From positions 1 to 64,000 of the forward strand of contig CAKRJY010000006.1 in NCBI GenBank assembly GCA_934352055.1: a DNA stretch of 64,000 nucleotides. Reading direction: 5' to 3'. The DNA is from an uncultured Lachnospiraceae bacterium (GTDB taxonomy: Bacteria > Bacillota > Clostridia > Lachnospirales > Lachnospiraceae). The translations under genes and the position numbers were made by a program. Positions 9,109-17,029 of the stretch are shown here, piece by piece. Every line of letters begins with the position of its first letter. Positions within the stretch are counted from its first letter, which is position 1. The notes beneath the pieces were generated by a model that saw only the letters and a program-made list of their open reading frames with translations, did not search any database and was not told the DNA's origin.

Positions 9109-9747
9109 TTACTGATTCCTTTCCTGTTTTTCCTGTTGTCTGCTACGATATGAAAAAATACATCCACAGTAATCCTGTCGATACATTCCATATTCCTTTG
9201 ATAATTCTACACTTCGCTTATATCCTTCACGTTTCTTAAAATCAGAATACAAATAAGATACACCATACGTATCCGCTATGTGACTTCCAATTTCATTTAA
9301 CATCTGTGCATTTTTCATTGGACTGATGGAAAGTGTAGTGGTAAAGTAATCCATCTGCATTTTTTGTGCCAGTTTTGCGGTCTCTTCTAAACGCAAACAA
9401 AAGCACTGTTCACAACGTTTGCCTCCCTCCGGCTCCTGTTCCAAGCCTTTCGTCACTTCATAGAAATGTTCTTTGTCAAAACAGCCTTCCACAAAAGAAA
9501 TTTTATGTTTTGCCGGAAAACGCTCAATAAACGCTTTCTGTTCTGCTACACGTTTTGTATACTCTTCATCCGGGTAAATATTGGGATTGTAATAAAACAC
9601 TGTAATAGAAAAAAATTCTGATAGATATTCCAACACATAACTACTACAAGGAGCACAACACGAGTGCAGCAATAAGGTCGGCACACGGTTCTGCTCCTGC
9701 AATTTTGTTATGGTTTCATCCAGAAGACGCTGGTAATTCTGTTTCAT
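9109..9747 (-). CDS. queH: Epoxyqueuosine reductase QueH (DUF208)
   Basis: 212 aa. It catalyses the last step of queuosine synthesis in tRNA, reducing epoxyqueuosine; it is the non-orthologous replacement of cobalamin-dependent QueG. The cysteine motifs of the family are all present: SCCAPCSS near residue 29, RCEQCFCLRL in the middle and YCGCIFS near the C-terminus. These ligate an Fe-S cluster and a second metal site. The start overlaps closely with the upstream small membrane protein (3 nt apart), and argH follows, so expression is coupled to arginine synthesis by operon position only. Confidence 0.9.
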   Translation of the reverse strand: MKQNYQRLLDETITKLQEQNRVPTLLLHSCCAPCSSYVLEYLSEFFSITVFYYNPNIYPDEEYTKRVAEQKAFIERFPAKHKISFVEGCFDKEHFYEVTKGLEQEPEGGKRCEQCFCLRLEETAKLAQKMQMDYFTTTLSISPMKNAQMLNEIGSHIADTYGVSYLYSDFKKREGYKRSVELSKEYGMYRQDYCGCIFSYRSRQQEKQERNQ

Positions 9748-9750
9748 GGA

Positions 9751-10068
9751 TTATGCTTCCTCGCTGGTCCAAAGATATAATAAACACACTGCAAGCACAT
9801 AAATGATTGCCATCAATACCATAAAAACGACTTTCCCGAAAATAATCCCTGCTACGATCTGTGCAATCATAATAATACCATGTACCCAGATTGGGATACG
9901 ATTCAATAGCGCACATAACAATACTTCCAAAATAGCAATCGTACAGATGGCAACGATTGGAATATGCAATGCCACAAAACTAACAATAATCATCACAACG
10001 GTCACTGCCAAAAAGATTCCAAGTGGAATGATTGGTTTATTCTTTAATGTTTTTAATGCTTTTGTCAT
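9751..10068 (-). CDS. Small four-helix membrane protein of unknown function
   Basis: 105 aa, almost entirely hydrophobic, with four predicted membrane helices (about residues 12-34, 36-56, 58-78 and 80-102) and a lysine-rich N-terminus (MTKALKTLKNK) that should stay in the cytoplasm. No catalytic motif is visible. It is the first gene of the operon with queH and argH, preceded by GAGAGGAT and a good promoter. I do not recognise the family. Confidence 0.7.
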   Translation of the reverse strand: MTKALKTLKNKPIIPLGIFLAVTVVMIIVSFVALHIPIVAICTIAILEVLLCALLNRIPIWVHGIIMIAQIVAGIIFGKVVFMVLMAIIYVLAVCLLYLWTSEEA

Positions 10069-10102
10069 ATCAAATATCCTCTCTTTTCTTTTCGCTTAGC
10101 CC

Positions 10103-10131
10103 ATTATAGCAAGTTTTTTTCCAAGAAACAA
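10103..10131 (-). promoter_or_regulatory. Sigma-A promoter of the membrane protein-queH-argH operon
   Basis: Minus strand: TTGTTT, 17-nt spacer, perfect TATAAT, ending 34 nt before the start codon at 10068. Confidence 0.65.
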
Positions 10132-10167
10132 CTACCAGCTTTTCTTATCAGACCATTATTTATTTAC

Positions 10168-10213
10168 ACAAAAAGAATGCATATCCCTCCTGGAAACATA
10201 TGCATTCTTTTGT
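10168..10213 (-). terminator. Terminator after the toxin-antitoxin pair
   Basis: Long inverted repeat, 10168-10184 with 10198-10213 (16-17 bp, one base slipped), loop 13 nt. The minus-strand stem ends in TTCTTTTT. It lies 50 nt after the antitoxin stop and probably insulates the next operon's promoter. Confidence 0.75.
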
Positions 10214-10262
10214 TATTCATATTTGTTTTTCCCTATCTAGTCATATCTCACAAGATACCAAC

Positions 10263-10550
10263 TTACACCTTTTGTTTAGGTACAAATTCAATCTTAAGCA
10301 CCATATCCATGCCCGCAGCTAACCTTTTTAACAAATTGACGGACGGATTTCTTGTTCCATTCTCCAATTTACTAATATCTGCCTGATTAATACCGGTGCG
10401 CTGTGCCAATTCCTCTTGCGTCATATGACATTTAGTCCTTGCATCCACAATAGCCCTTATGACATCCATTTCCGGCTGAATATCTTCATATTCTTTTTTG
10501 AATTCTTCATCCTGCAACTGTTTAGAAAGCATATCATCCAATGTTCTCAT
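10263..10550 (-). CDS. XRE-family antitoxin, HigA-like
   Basis: 95 aa. A lambda-repressor-type helix-turn-helix occupies about residues 40-85: MTQEELAQRTGINQADISKL followed by ENGTRNPS. The N-terminal 35 residues are acidic, suitable for contacting the toxin. Its ATG lies inside the 3' end of the toxin gene (17-bp overlap), so translation is coupled, and the toxin-first order is characteristic of HigBA. It should neutralise the toxin and repress the shared promoter; the inverted repeat at 10918-10937 is the obvious operator candidate. Confidence 0.85.
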   Translation of the reverse strand: MRTLDDMLSKQLQDEEFKKEYEDIQPEMDVIRAIVDARTKCHMTQEELAQRTGINQADISKLENGTRNPSVNLLKRLAAGMDMVLKIEFVPKQKV

Positions 10551-10902
10551 TTTTTCGCATCCTTTCTATAAAATCCTCTCGTCTATCTTTTGCAAGTTGT
10601 ATCTCATATTTTGGTGTTTTCTGCGTCTTTTTCGTAAAACCATTTGTCAATACAATCTTCCCATCATAATAGAAGAAATATAAAACTCTGGTTATATCAC
10701 CACCAAATTTACAACGCAATTCAAAAATACCACTTTCCAAATGTTTACTATATGGTTCTCTGATCTCATTTCCTTTTTCCTGCAAAATCTTTAATAAACC
10801 ATATATTTTCGCCCGCATCTTAGGATTCACAGAATCAAGAAATTCTTCTACCGGCACTGTGCCATTTTCCTTTTCATATGCTATTACTGTAAAACCAACC
10901 AT
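10534..10902 (-). CDS. RelE/HigB-type toxin (mRNA interferase-like)
   Basis: 122 aa from the third in-frame ATG (MVGFTVIAYE), chosen because GAGG lies six bases before it. Earlier ATGs at 10950 and 10935 lack a ribosome site and overlap the promoter. The sequence fits the phage-derived Gp49/HigB-like branch: EFLDSVNPKMRAKIYGLLKI, then the beta-strand block GIFELRCKF...TRVLYFFYYDGKIVLTNGFTKKTQKTP. Such toxins cut ribosome-bound mRNA. The C-terminal basic region overlaps the antitoxin start. Activity is inferred from family and gene order. Confidence 0.82.
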   Translation of the reverse strand: MVGFTVIAYEKENGTVPVEEFLDSVNPKMRAKIYGLLKILQEKGNEIREPYSKHLESGIFELRCKFGGDITRVLYFFYYDGKIVLTNGFTKKTQKTPKYEIQLAKDRREDFIERMRKNENIG

Positions 10903-10914
10903 GCCTTTCCTCTT

Positions 10915-10943
10915 ATCATATGGCACATATGCCATATTGTCAA
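10915..10943 (-). promoter_or_regulatory. Toxin-antitoxin promoter with embedded operator
   Basis: Minus strand: consensus TTGACA (10943-10938), exactly 17 nt, TATGAT (10920-10915). The inverted repeat ATATGGCA-N4-TGCCATAT (10918-10937) fills the whole spacer and enters the -10, so a bound repressor would block RNA polymerase. The -10 ends only 12 nt before the chosen toxin ATG, giving a leader of about 5 nt. Confidence 0.7.
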
Positions 10944-10959
10944 CTACCATCTTTTCTCA

Positions 10960-11883
10960 TCAAGAATAACTGATACGATCATTGATCCTGTCATAATAAT
11001 AAACATGATCCGAAAGAATTTCTTCCTGTGACACACAAGAAGCGTTTACCTGGCACACAATTTCAGACATATGCTCAAGATCCAGGCATTTTTTATACGG
11101 AACAAGAATAATCTCGTGCACACTGCTCGGCAAGATAACAATATCTTCTTCTATAACCTTAGCGCACTCTTTCAAAATATGAGGATATAGCATTACACCT
11201 GCACCAAAGAACTGGTTTTCATTTGTCAGTACATACATCTTCATATCTTCCATCTCTTCTAAGTTTTCTGCTTCTTCTGCACTCATCTGATCCGCTAATG
11301 CAGCAATCATTTGTGAAAAAGCATGCAAGCGTGGTGCCAACAATTGCGGTGTGTTTTTCTTTGCGCAGCTAAGCAATTCCTTAGGTGTTACTTTCCACAT
11401 ATCTAACATATCATTTCGAATGAGAATGGAAGCATTACTCTCTCTTTGACTCTCCGGCAAAATATCATTTGGCCAGAGGTAGTAGCAAAAAACAACCGCC
11501 AGATCAAGGTATGGTACAAACGGCACCGTTGAGAGTAATTCCTGGTTCTGCTTCATACTAATGAGCTTAAAAATAATATGCTCCTGTACTTTTGCAAAAT
11601 CTGTCAAAAAAGACAAATCCACATTTTCCTGCATCTGATTGCCCATAAGATTTGCAAAAACATTGTCTGCAACTTCTTCAAGCGACGTTCCCTGCAGATA
11701 ATAGTCATAACACGTATTTAAATAAATAGTTGGGGAAATGTTGACGGATGACTGAAGAATACTCAGTCCGTCTAACCAAAGATCATTGTTTTTGAGAACA
11801 GGACGCACATCTAGTGACCAATCTGCCTCCATTCGTTCTTCAAGTAAGGAAATCAATTCCTCTTTAAATATTTCGTATGTCAT
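10960..11883 (-). CDS. DUF5688 family protein
   Basis: 307 aa, soluble and acidic, with no signal peptide or membrane helix. The opening (MTYEIFKEELISLLEERM) and the block around NISPTIYLNTCYDYYLQGTS resemble DUF5688, a family of unknown function largely confined to Lachnospiraceae. GGAGG precedes the ATG by a short spacing. The toxin-antitoxin genes follow immediately; their -35 box lies 17 nt past this gene's stop, so read-through into the pair is possible. No catalytic motif can be pointed out. Confidence 0.7.
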   Translation of the reverse strand: MTYEIFKEELISLLEERMEADWSLDVRPVLKNNDLWLDGLSILQSSVNISPTIYLNTCYDYYLQGTSLEEVADNVFANLMGNQMQENVDLSFLTDFAKVQEHIIFKLISMKQNQELLSTVPFVPYLDLAVVFCYYLWPNDILPESQRESNASILIRNDMLDMWKVTPKELLSCAKKNTPQLLAPRLHAFSQMIAALADQMSAEEAENLEEMEDMKMYVLTNENQFFGAGVMLYPHILKECAKVIEEDIVILPSSVHEIILVPYKKCLDLEHMSEIVCQVNASCVSQEEILSDHVYYYDRINDRISYS

Positions 11884-11917
11884 AAACCCTCCGATTCTGA
11901 CATGCGCAAATGGAAAA

Positions 11918-11990
11918 AGCTCCGAATCAGACTCGAACTGACGACCCCTTCATTACGAGTGAAGTGCTCTACCAACTGAGCTATCGGAGC
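11918..11990 (-). tRNA. tRNA-Thr (anticodon CGT)
   Basis: 73 nt including the discriminator base. The seven-base-pair acceptor stem is perfect, the D-arm contains AGCTCAGTTGGTAGAGC, the anticodon stem CTTCA/TGAAG encloses loop CTCGTAA and the T-arm loop is TTCGAGT. Anticodon CGT reads ACG. The 3' CCA is not encoded. The gene stands alone with its own promoter. Confidence 0.95.
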
Positions 11991-11999
11991 AACGAATTA

Positions 12000-12028
12000 A
12001 TTATATCGAATGTTTTATCATTTGGCAA
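12000..12028 (-). promoter_or_regulatory. Promoter of tRNA-Thr
   Basis: Minus strand: TTGCCA, 17-nt spacer, perfect TATAAT ending 9 nt before the tRNA 5' end. Confidence 0.75.
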
Positions 12029-12056
12029 TGGTTTTTTTCTCTTTTTGTGCATCGGC

Positions 12057-12642
12057 CGCAGGGACGTTCCTTTTGCCACAAGGAGTGTCCCCTTTGGCAT
12101 ATAAGCAGGCGCAGAGTAGCAGGACGGGCAGCGCGCAGGATACAGGGAAGAAAACTTTAGAGCAGGTTAGGTGAGTCTCTTTGTGAAGTCTTTTCTTTTC
12201 ATAAAATGTCTCTTGCGCAGCTTCGACTGACGTCAGGATGTGTCCACCTCTGACAGATATTCAGGGCTCCACTTATAAGAGATGCTAAGGACTTGGGCAA
12301 TGTTTTAAACGATTAGTGGCAACCGGCGCAAACGAACATCCATGTGCGGTTGCGCCTCTCGGGTACATCCTTGTACCCGAGTTGCCACAGTATTTACAAG
12401 TCCTAAGCATCTCTAATTCGTTCTGCATTCATATCTGGCAGAGGTGAACATCATCCAAGACGTTTGTCGAACTTTGCAAAGACATTTTTAATCACAGAAA
12501 GAAAAATTTCACAAAAAGAGACTCCCTGTTCTGCGACAGTTTTTTTCCCTGCATCCTGTGCACTGCCCGTCCTGCTACTCTGCGCCCACCCCATCCATGT
12601 GCCAATTGGGACACTCCTTGTGGCAAAAGGAACGTCCCTGCG
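12057..12642. repeat. 586-bp imperfect palindrome with two apical hairpins
   Basis: This gene-free stretch between tRNA-Thr and spo0A folds back on itself along its length. The outermost 35 bp (12057-12091 and 12608-12642) are perfect inverted copies, and each is also a small hairpin by itself. A further 23-24 bp perfect block pairs 12108-12131 with 12563-12586. Matching then continues at roughly three-quarters identity down to GTGGCAAC/GTTGCCAC (12316-12323 with 12381-12388). Inside that lie two closed hairpins: GGCGCAA/TTGCGCC (12325-12331, 12350-12356) and a 10-bp stem CTCGGGTACA/TGTACCCGAG with TCCT loop (12358-12381). There is no convincing reading frame in it. It could be a structured RNA, a MITE-like element or a spo0A 3' structure. 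Confidence 0.9.
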
Positions 12643-12668
12643 ACCAGCCTGCGACCAAATACACCTGC

Positions 12669-13454
12669 CTAGCGTAATTTATAATCCAGGCGGATTTTGT
12701 CTGTAATCAATGCGATAAACTCTGAGTTTGTCGGTTTCCCTTTTCCATGGTTGATGGTATAACCAAAAAGTGCATCAATCGTATCCATTCTTCCTCTGCT
12801 CCATGCCACCTCAATTGCATGACGGATTGCACGTTCTACACGGCTTGTTGTCGTGTCATATTTCTTTGCAATCGTCGGATACAACACCTTTGTAATCGAG
12901 TTTAACATCTCGATATCCTGCACTGACATAACGATTGCATCGCGTAAGTACTGATATCCTTTGATATGTGCCGGAACACCGATTTCGTGAATGATATTCG
13001 TCACATCTGCCTCGAGTGTTGCCTCGGTGTGTTCCTCATGATTGCTTTTATAATAACCCGGTTCCACAAAAGCTCTCGTTCTCCGCGTTTTCTTGATTCT
13101 CTGTATAATCGTATTTTTATCAAAAGGTTTCATAATAAAATAATCTGCGCCAAGTGCAAACGCATCTTCTGTTACCTGCTGTTGGTTTACAGCACTCACC
13201 ATGATAAAATTCGGTGTTTTTTTGATACTGTTGTCATGCTGCACTTTATCGAGCACGCTAAGGCCGTCCATCTTCGGCATAACAATATCTAAAAGAACCA
13301 CATCCGGTTCTTTCTCCTTAATCATCTGGTAAGCCTCTTCTCCATCTCTTGCTGTTCCAACTACTGAGAGTTCTTCATCCGATTGTACGATGGTGTCTAG
13401 CAACTGTCTCATCAGATCATTGTCATCCGCAATTGCCACGTTCAGTTTTTCCAT
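12669..13454 (-). CDS. spo0A: Sporulation master response regulator Spo0A
   Basis: 261 aa. It has an N-terminal receiver domain with acidic pocket D10/D11, phospho-acceptor D56 in VVLLDIVMPKMDG and the conserved Lys in IMKPFDK. The C-terminal DNA-binding domain is the Spo0A-specific sigma factor-contacting type (VERAIRHAIEVAWSRGRMD, then FGYTINHGKGKPTNSEFIA). When phosphorylated it binds 0A boxes and opens the sporulation programme. It follows spoIVB by 100 nt, the conserved Firmicutes order. A TGTCGAA site lies 64 nt upstream, consistent with autoregulation. No simple terminator follows; the 586-bp palindrome begins 27 nt after its stop. Confidence 0.97.
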   Translation of the reverse strand: MEKLNVAIADDNDLMRQLLDTIVQSDEELSVVGTARDGEEAYQMIKEKEPDVVLLDIVMPKMDGLSVLDKVQHDNSIKKTPNFIMVSAVNQQQVTEDAFALGADYFIMKPFDKNTIIQRIKKTRRTRAFVEPGYYKSNHEEHTEATLEADVTNIIHEIGVPAHIKGYQYLRDAIVMSVQDIEMLNSITKVLYPTIAKKYDTTTSRVERAIRHAIEVAWSRGRMDTIDALFGYTINHGKGKPTNSEFIALITDKIRLDYKLR

Positions 13455-13517
13455 ACCATCCTCCTACTTTCTTCAAAATCTACGTTCCTCATTATTCAGC
13501 ATATTTTGTATGTATGC

Positions 13518-13524
13518 TGTCGAA
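13518..13524 (+). promoter_or_regulatory. Putative 0A box upstream of spo0A
   Basis: Perfect match to the Spo0A core recognition heptamer TGTCGAA in the 100-nt spoIVB-spo0A gap. A heptamer can occur by chance; position ahead of spo0A makes autoregulation plausible. Confidence 0.45.
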
Positions 13525-13554
13525 AGCAGTCGCGAAAAAAGGGATTTAGAAAAG

Positions 13555-14763
13555 CTATAGCATTTCCTCTATAAAAATGCCGTATCCTTTTGTTGGATCG
13601 TTGATAAAAACGTGTGTTACTGCGCCTATTAATTTTCCATCCTGAATGATTGGGGATCCACTCATGCCCTGCACAATTCCACCCATGGTATCATGTAGTT
13701 TTGGATCTGTTACATGAAAAACAAACGATTTGTTTTTTTCCTTTGGTTCATAATGAATCTGATCTATCACAATCTGATATGCCGTCACCGCATCTTCCTC
13801 TCCAAATAAAATGGTTGCATCCTCCCGTTTGATTTCCTGTTTATAGGCAATCGGATACGTTTTTCCTTGAAAAGCAGATGCCTGTGTCCCCGTCATTGTG
13901 CCAAAAATACCAACGGGAGTATTTTTTGTAATTTTTCCCAGACGTGTCGCATCTCCATAACGAATCACCCCCGAGATTTCACCAGGAGAGCCTATACTGC
14001 TTGGTGTGATCTGCGTTATGCATGTCTCGTACAAATAACCATCCTTTAAAGCGAGCACATCACTGCCTGACGCTGCACTAATACCATGCCCTAATGCTCC
14101 AAAACTTCCATCTTCTTTGATATATGTTAATGTTCCCACGCCGGCAACATCATCTTTTACCCAGATACCCAGTTTATAACTGCCATCTTCCGTTTCCTTC
14201 GGTACCACACGAAGTTCCATCGGCTCCTTATTTCGAACAACCGACAGTACCATGGCATTTTCCTCTGCCTGTTGTATCTGTTCCTGCAACTGTTCTTTAT
14301 TTTCTATTTCCACGCCATTCACTGCTGTGATGTAGTCGCCTTCCTGTAAAACATACGCACATGGGGAGCTTTTTTCGCCCGCGCTTGTGACAAGTTCTTT
14401 GATTCCCGCCACGTAAACACCGGTTGTTTTCATATAAATTCCCACCGGTTGTCCCACTGCGTTTACCATCTGTTCTTCCGCTACGGTTGCATGTACCGAT
14501 GCAATCGGAATGACACCAAACAATTTGCAGACATAGTCCTTCGTTCCGCCTTTCGCAGCAGATGCGTGCTCTGCCGCCACACTCTGTTTATCGTATGCCT
14601 GTGTAACTGTAACAGGTGCTGCAATACAGATTTCATCATCTGCATGCGCAACCGTAACCTCTTTTGGAATGTAAGACAGCAAAATCACATAACAGGAAAT
14701 CACATAAACAATACCATACACAACCGCTGTCTTTTTTCTATTTTTCTGATACCATGCCAACAT
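13555..14763 (-). CDS. spoIVB: SpoIVB peptidase (family S55)
   Basis: 402 aa. One N-terminal membrane helix (about 13-31) anchors the protein in the forespore membrane, facing the intermembrane space. A PDZ domain follows (about 105-190, with YVLQEGDYITAVNGVEI), then the S55 serine protease: His226 in GALGHGIS and Ser368 in GMSGSPIIQDG. In Bacillus it cleaves SpoIVFA and so triggers pro-sigma-K processing. Whether sigma-K control is the same in Lachnospiraceae is not shown here. Spo0A follows and recN precedes, the usual arrangement. Confidence 0.95.
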   Translation of the reverse strand: MLAWYQKNRKKTAVVYGIVYVISCYVILLSYIPKEVTVAHADDEICIAAPVTVTQAYDKQSVAAEHASAAKGGTKDYVCKLFGVIPIASVHATVAEEQMVNAVGQPVGIYMKTTGVYVAGIKELVTSAGEKSSPCAYVLQEGDYITAVNGVEIENKEQLQEQIQQAEENAMVLSVVRNKEPMELRVVPKETEDGSYKLGIWVKDDVAGVGTLTYIKEDGSFGALGHGISAASGSDVLALKDGYLYETCITQITPSSIGSPGEISGVIRYGDATRLGKITKNTPVGIFGTMTGTQASAFQGKTYPIAYKQEIKREDATILFGEEDAVTAYQIVIDQIHYEPKEKNKSFVFHVTDPKLHDTMGGIVQGMSGSPIIQDGKLIGAVTHVFINDPTKGYGIFIEEML

Positions 14764-14779
14764 GATCCAAGACCTCCAT

Positions 14780-14815
14780 ACTAAAAAAAGAAGGGACTCT
14801 CGTCCCTCCTTTAGT
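14780..14815 (-). terminator. Terminator after recN
   Basis: GGGAC/GTCCC stem with TCTC loop inside a flanking ACTAAA/TTTAGT pair; the minus-strand RNA runs into seven T. It separates recN from spoIVB. Confidence 0.75.
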
Positions 14816-14834
14816 ATGTTTGTTTCTATTGATT

Positions 14835-16511
14835 TTAAACATCCTTTTTTTGCTGTGCCAATTCTTTCATTTCCTTGGCATTGTCAAGTACTGTCTGCGT
14901 AATGGTCGTACCACCAAGCATACGCGCCAGTTCTTTGATACTGTCATGATAAGATAATGCTTCTATGGAAGAAATTGTCTCATTTCCAATCACTTCTTTT
15001 TGAATCAGATAATGATGGTCTGCCATTGCTGCAATCTGTGGCAAATGCGTAATACAAATAACCTGATGTTCTTTTGCCACCAGATGCAATTTTTCTGATA
15101 CTGCCTGTGCGGTACGTCCACTGATCCCCGCATCGATCTCATCAAAAATCAATGTATCAATATCATCATGTTCTGCCAACACCGTCTTAATTGCAAGCAT
15201 AATTCTAGACATTTCACCACCGGATGCAATATCTTTGAGCGGTCGAATTGGTTCTCCCGGATTGGTACGAATCATAAATTGTGCATCATCATACCCATCC
15301 ATTCCGATTTTTTCTGCCTGTAAAAATTCCATAGAAAAATGTACATCCAAAAAATTCAAATCAAGCAGTGCATCTTCGACTTTTTTTGAAAGTTCTTTTG
15401 CATAACGTTGACGCATGGAAGAAAGAGCAAAGGCTGCATCCTCTGCCTCTTTTTTTGCCTGTTTACATTCTTCACTCAGCTTTGCAAGATATGCCTCATA
15501 ATGTTGTAACTTTTGCAGACGTTCTTCTTTTTCTTCTTTTGCCGCTAAAATTTGTTCTATGGTACTTCCATATTTGTCTTTCAAACGGTTGATTTCATTG
15601 AGTCTGCCGTCAATCTGCGCAAACAGTTCTTCGTCAAATTCCGCCTCGGACATATATTGTGATAAATCCCGGTTAAAATCTGATAGCAGACTATCAATAT
15701 CACTCAGGCTATCCAGCATCGGCGATAGTGCCTCATCATAGACAACAACCTGATGTAACCTTTGAATTGCTCTTCCAATCTGATCGGATGCACCATCCGC
15801 ACCGGCACTCATCTGCTGTGCTTCTCCCAAAGCTTCCATGATGCGTTTGCTGTTTGACAGACGTCTGTACTGGCTCTCAAAACGTTCATCTTCTCCCACT
15901 TGCAAATTAGCCTCTGCAATTTCATGGATTTCATACTCCAAAAAAGATATTTCACGCTCCCGATCGCCATCCATTCGGTCTGCATCCTGCCATTCCTGCT
16001 GTTTTTGGGCATACTTTTTATATGCTGTGTGCATACGCTCCTTGAGTGGTTGCACCTCACTCTTTGCGTACTCATCCAGCATTTCCAAATGCTTCTTCTT
16101 GTGTAGTAAGGACTGGTGATCATTTTGACCATGGATATCCAAAAAGATATCGCCGACCTGCTTCATCTTAACTGCAGGCACCATCTCGCCATTGATTTTT
16201 GCCACACTTCGACTCTCTGTAATCTTACGACTGAGAATGATCTGATCGTCGTAAGGCTCCACATCCAGTGCAGCCAGCTGTTTACGTTGTGACTCTCTTG
16301 TCACACGAAAAACAGCTTCCACCAGGGCTTCCTTATCTCCATCCCTGAGCATTTCCTTTGACACCTTTCCACCAAGTGCTAATCCAAGCGCCCCTAAAAT
16401 AATAGACTTACCAGCTCCGGTTTCTCCGGACAGAATGTGTAGTCCGTCCAAGAAGGTGATGTCTTCCTCCTCAATGAGTGCAAGGTTTTTGACGTGTAAA
16501 TTTTCAAGCAT
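14835..16511 (-). CDS. recN: DNA repair protein RecN
   Basis: 558 aa. I use the ATG giving MLENLHVKNLALIEE because AGGAG precedes it by five bases; five extra upstream codons have no such site. It is an SMC-like ATPase that gathers double-strand break ends. Walker A GETGAGKSIILGALG is near residue 30, the signature/Walker B block (SGGEMSRIMLAIK, then TLIFDEIDAGISG) is in the C-terminal third, and two long coiled-coil segments lie between them. The argR-recN adjacency is conserved in Firmicutes. Confidence 0.95.
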   Translation of the reverse strand: MLENLHVKNLALIEEEDITFLDGLHILSGETGAGKSIILGALGLALGGKVSKEMLRDGDKEALVEAVFRVTRESQRKQLAALDVEPYDDQIILSRKITESRSVAKINGEMVPAVKMKQVGDIFLDIHGQNDHQSLLHKKKHLEMLDEYAKSEVQPLKERMHTAYKKYAQKQQEWQDADRMDGDREREISFLEYEIHEIAEANLQVGEDERFESQYRRLSNSKRIMEALGEAQQMSAGADGASDQIGRAIQRLHQVVVYDEALSPMLDSLSDIDSLLSDFNRDLSQYMSEAEFDEELFAQIDGRLNEINRLKDKYGSTIEQILAAKEEKEERLQKLQHYEAYLAKLSEECKQAKKEAEDAAFALSSMRQRYAKELSKKVEDALLDLNFLDVHFSMEFLQAEKIGMDGYDDAQFMIRTNPGEPIRPLKDIASGGEMSRIMLAIKTVLAEHDDIDTLIFDEIDAGISGRTAQAVSEKLHLVAKEHQVICITHLPQIAAMADHHYLIQKEVIGNETISSIEALSYHDSIKELARMLGGTTITQTVLDNAKEMKELAQQKKDV

Positions 16512-16531
16512 AGTTGCTCCTTTCACTCTTC

Positions 16532-16993
16532 TTAAGCATTTCTATTCTCTACAAGTTTCCTTAATCTTCCCATAATTATAAGCGTATCATCCACACTGCG
16601 GACAGCACACATAATGGTATCATCCCCGGCGATACTTCCTACGATTTCCGGCAATTCCATATGATCAAGTGCTGCTGCTACTGCCATTGCCATACCGGCT
16701 ACAGTCTTTATCACCAAAATATTTTGTGCATTATCCATGGATACAAAACCATCACAGAAAATACGAGTGTATTTCTCTGTCATATTTTCTTCCGTCTTTC
16801 GATATGCCACATAGCGAAGTTTTCCATTGGACATCGCCACTTTTGTCAGTTTCATCTCACGAATATCTCTGGAAATTGTGGCTTGTGTCGCTACAAAGCC
16901 GGCACGTTCCAATTCTGTTGTCAATTCCTCTTGTGTTCCAATTTCCTTTTTTACAATCAAATCCAGAATCTTCGCCTGACGTTCTGCCTTCAT
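16532..16993 (-). CDS. argR: Arginine repressor ArgR
   Basis: 153 aa. The N-terminal winged helix (about 1-70, with TQEELTTELERAGFVATQAT) binds ARG operators. The C-terminal oligomerisation domain carries the arginine-binding signature GSIAGDDTIMCAV. With arginine bound the hexamer represses synthesis genes such as argH at 7.7 kb. It lies 20 nt upstream of recN and 36 nt after nadK in one operon. I did not find a convincing ARG box before the queH-argH operon by eye. Confidence 0.95.
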   Translation of the reverse strand: MKAERQAKILDLIVKKEIGTQEELTTELERAGFVATQATISRDIREMKLTKVAMSNGKLRYVAYRKTEENMTEKYTRIFCDGFVSMDNAQNILVIKTVAGMAMAVAAALDHMELPEIVGSIAGDDTIMCAVRSVDDTLIIMGRLRKLVENRNA

Positions 16994-17029
16994 GCTATTT
17001 ACCCCTTAACTCAAATTCATCCTTCTATT

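Noticed and set aside
12464..12706. 80-codon plus-strand frame in the palindrome
   Set aside because: It crosses the inverted repeat and the spo0A 3' end, has no ribosome site and no domain; the palindrome itself explains the openness.
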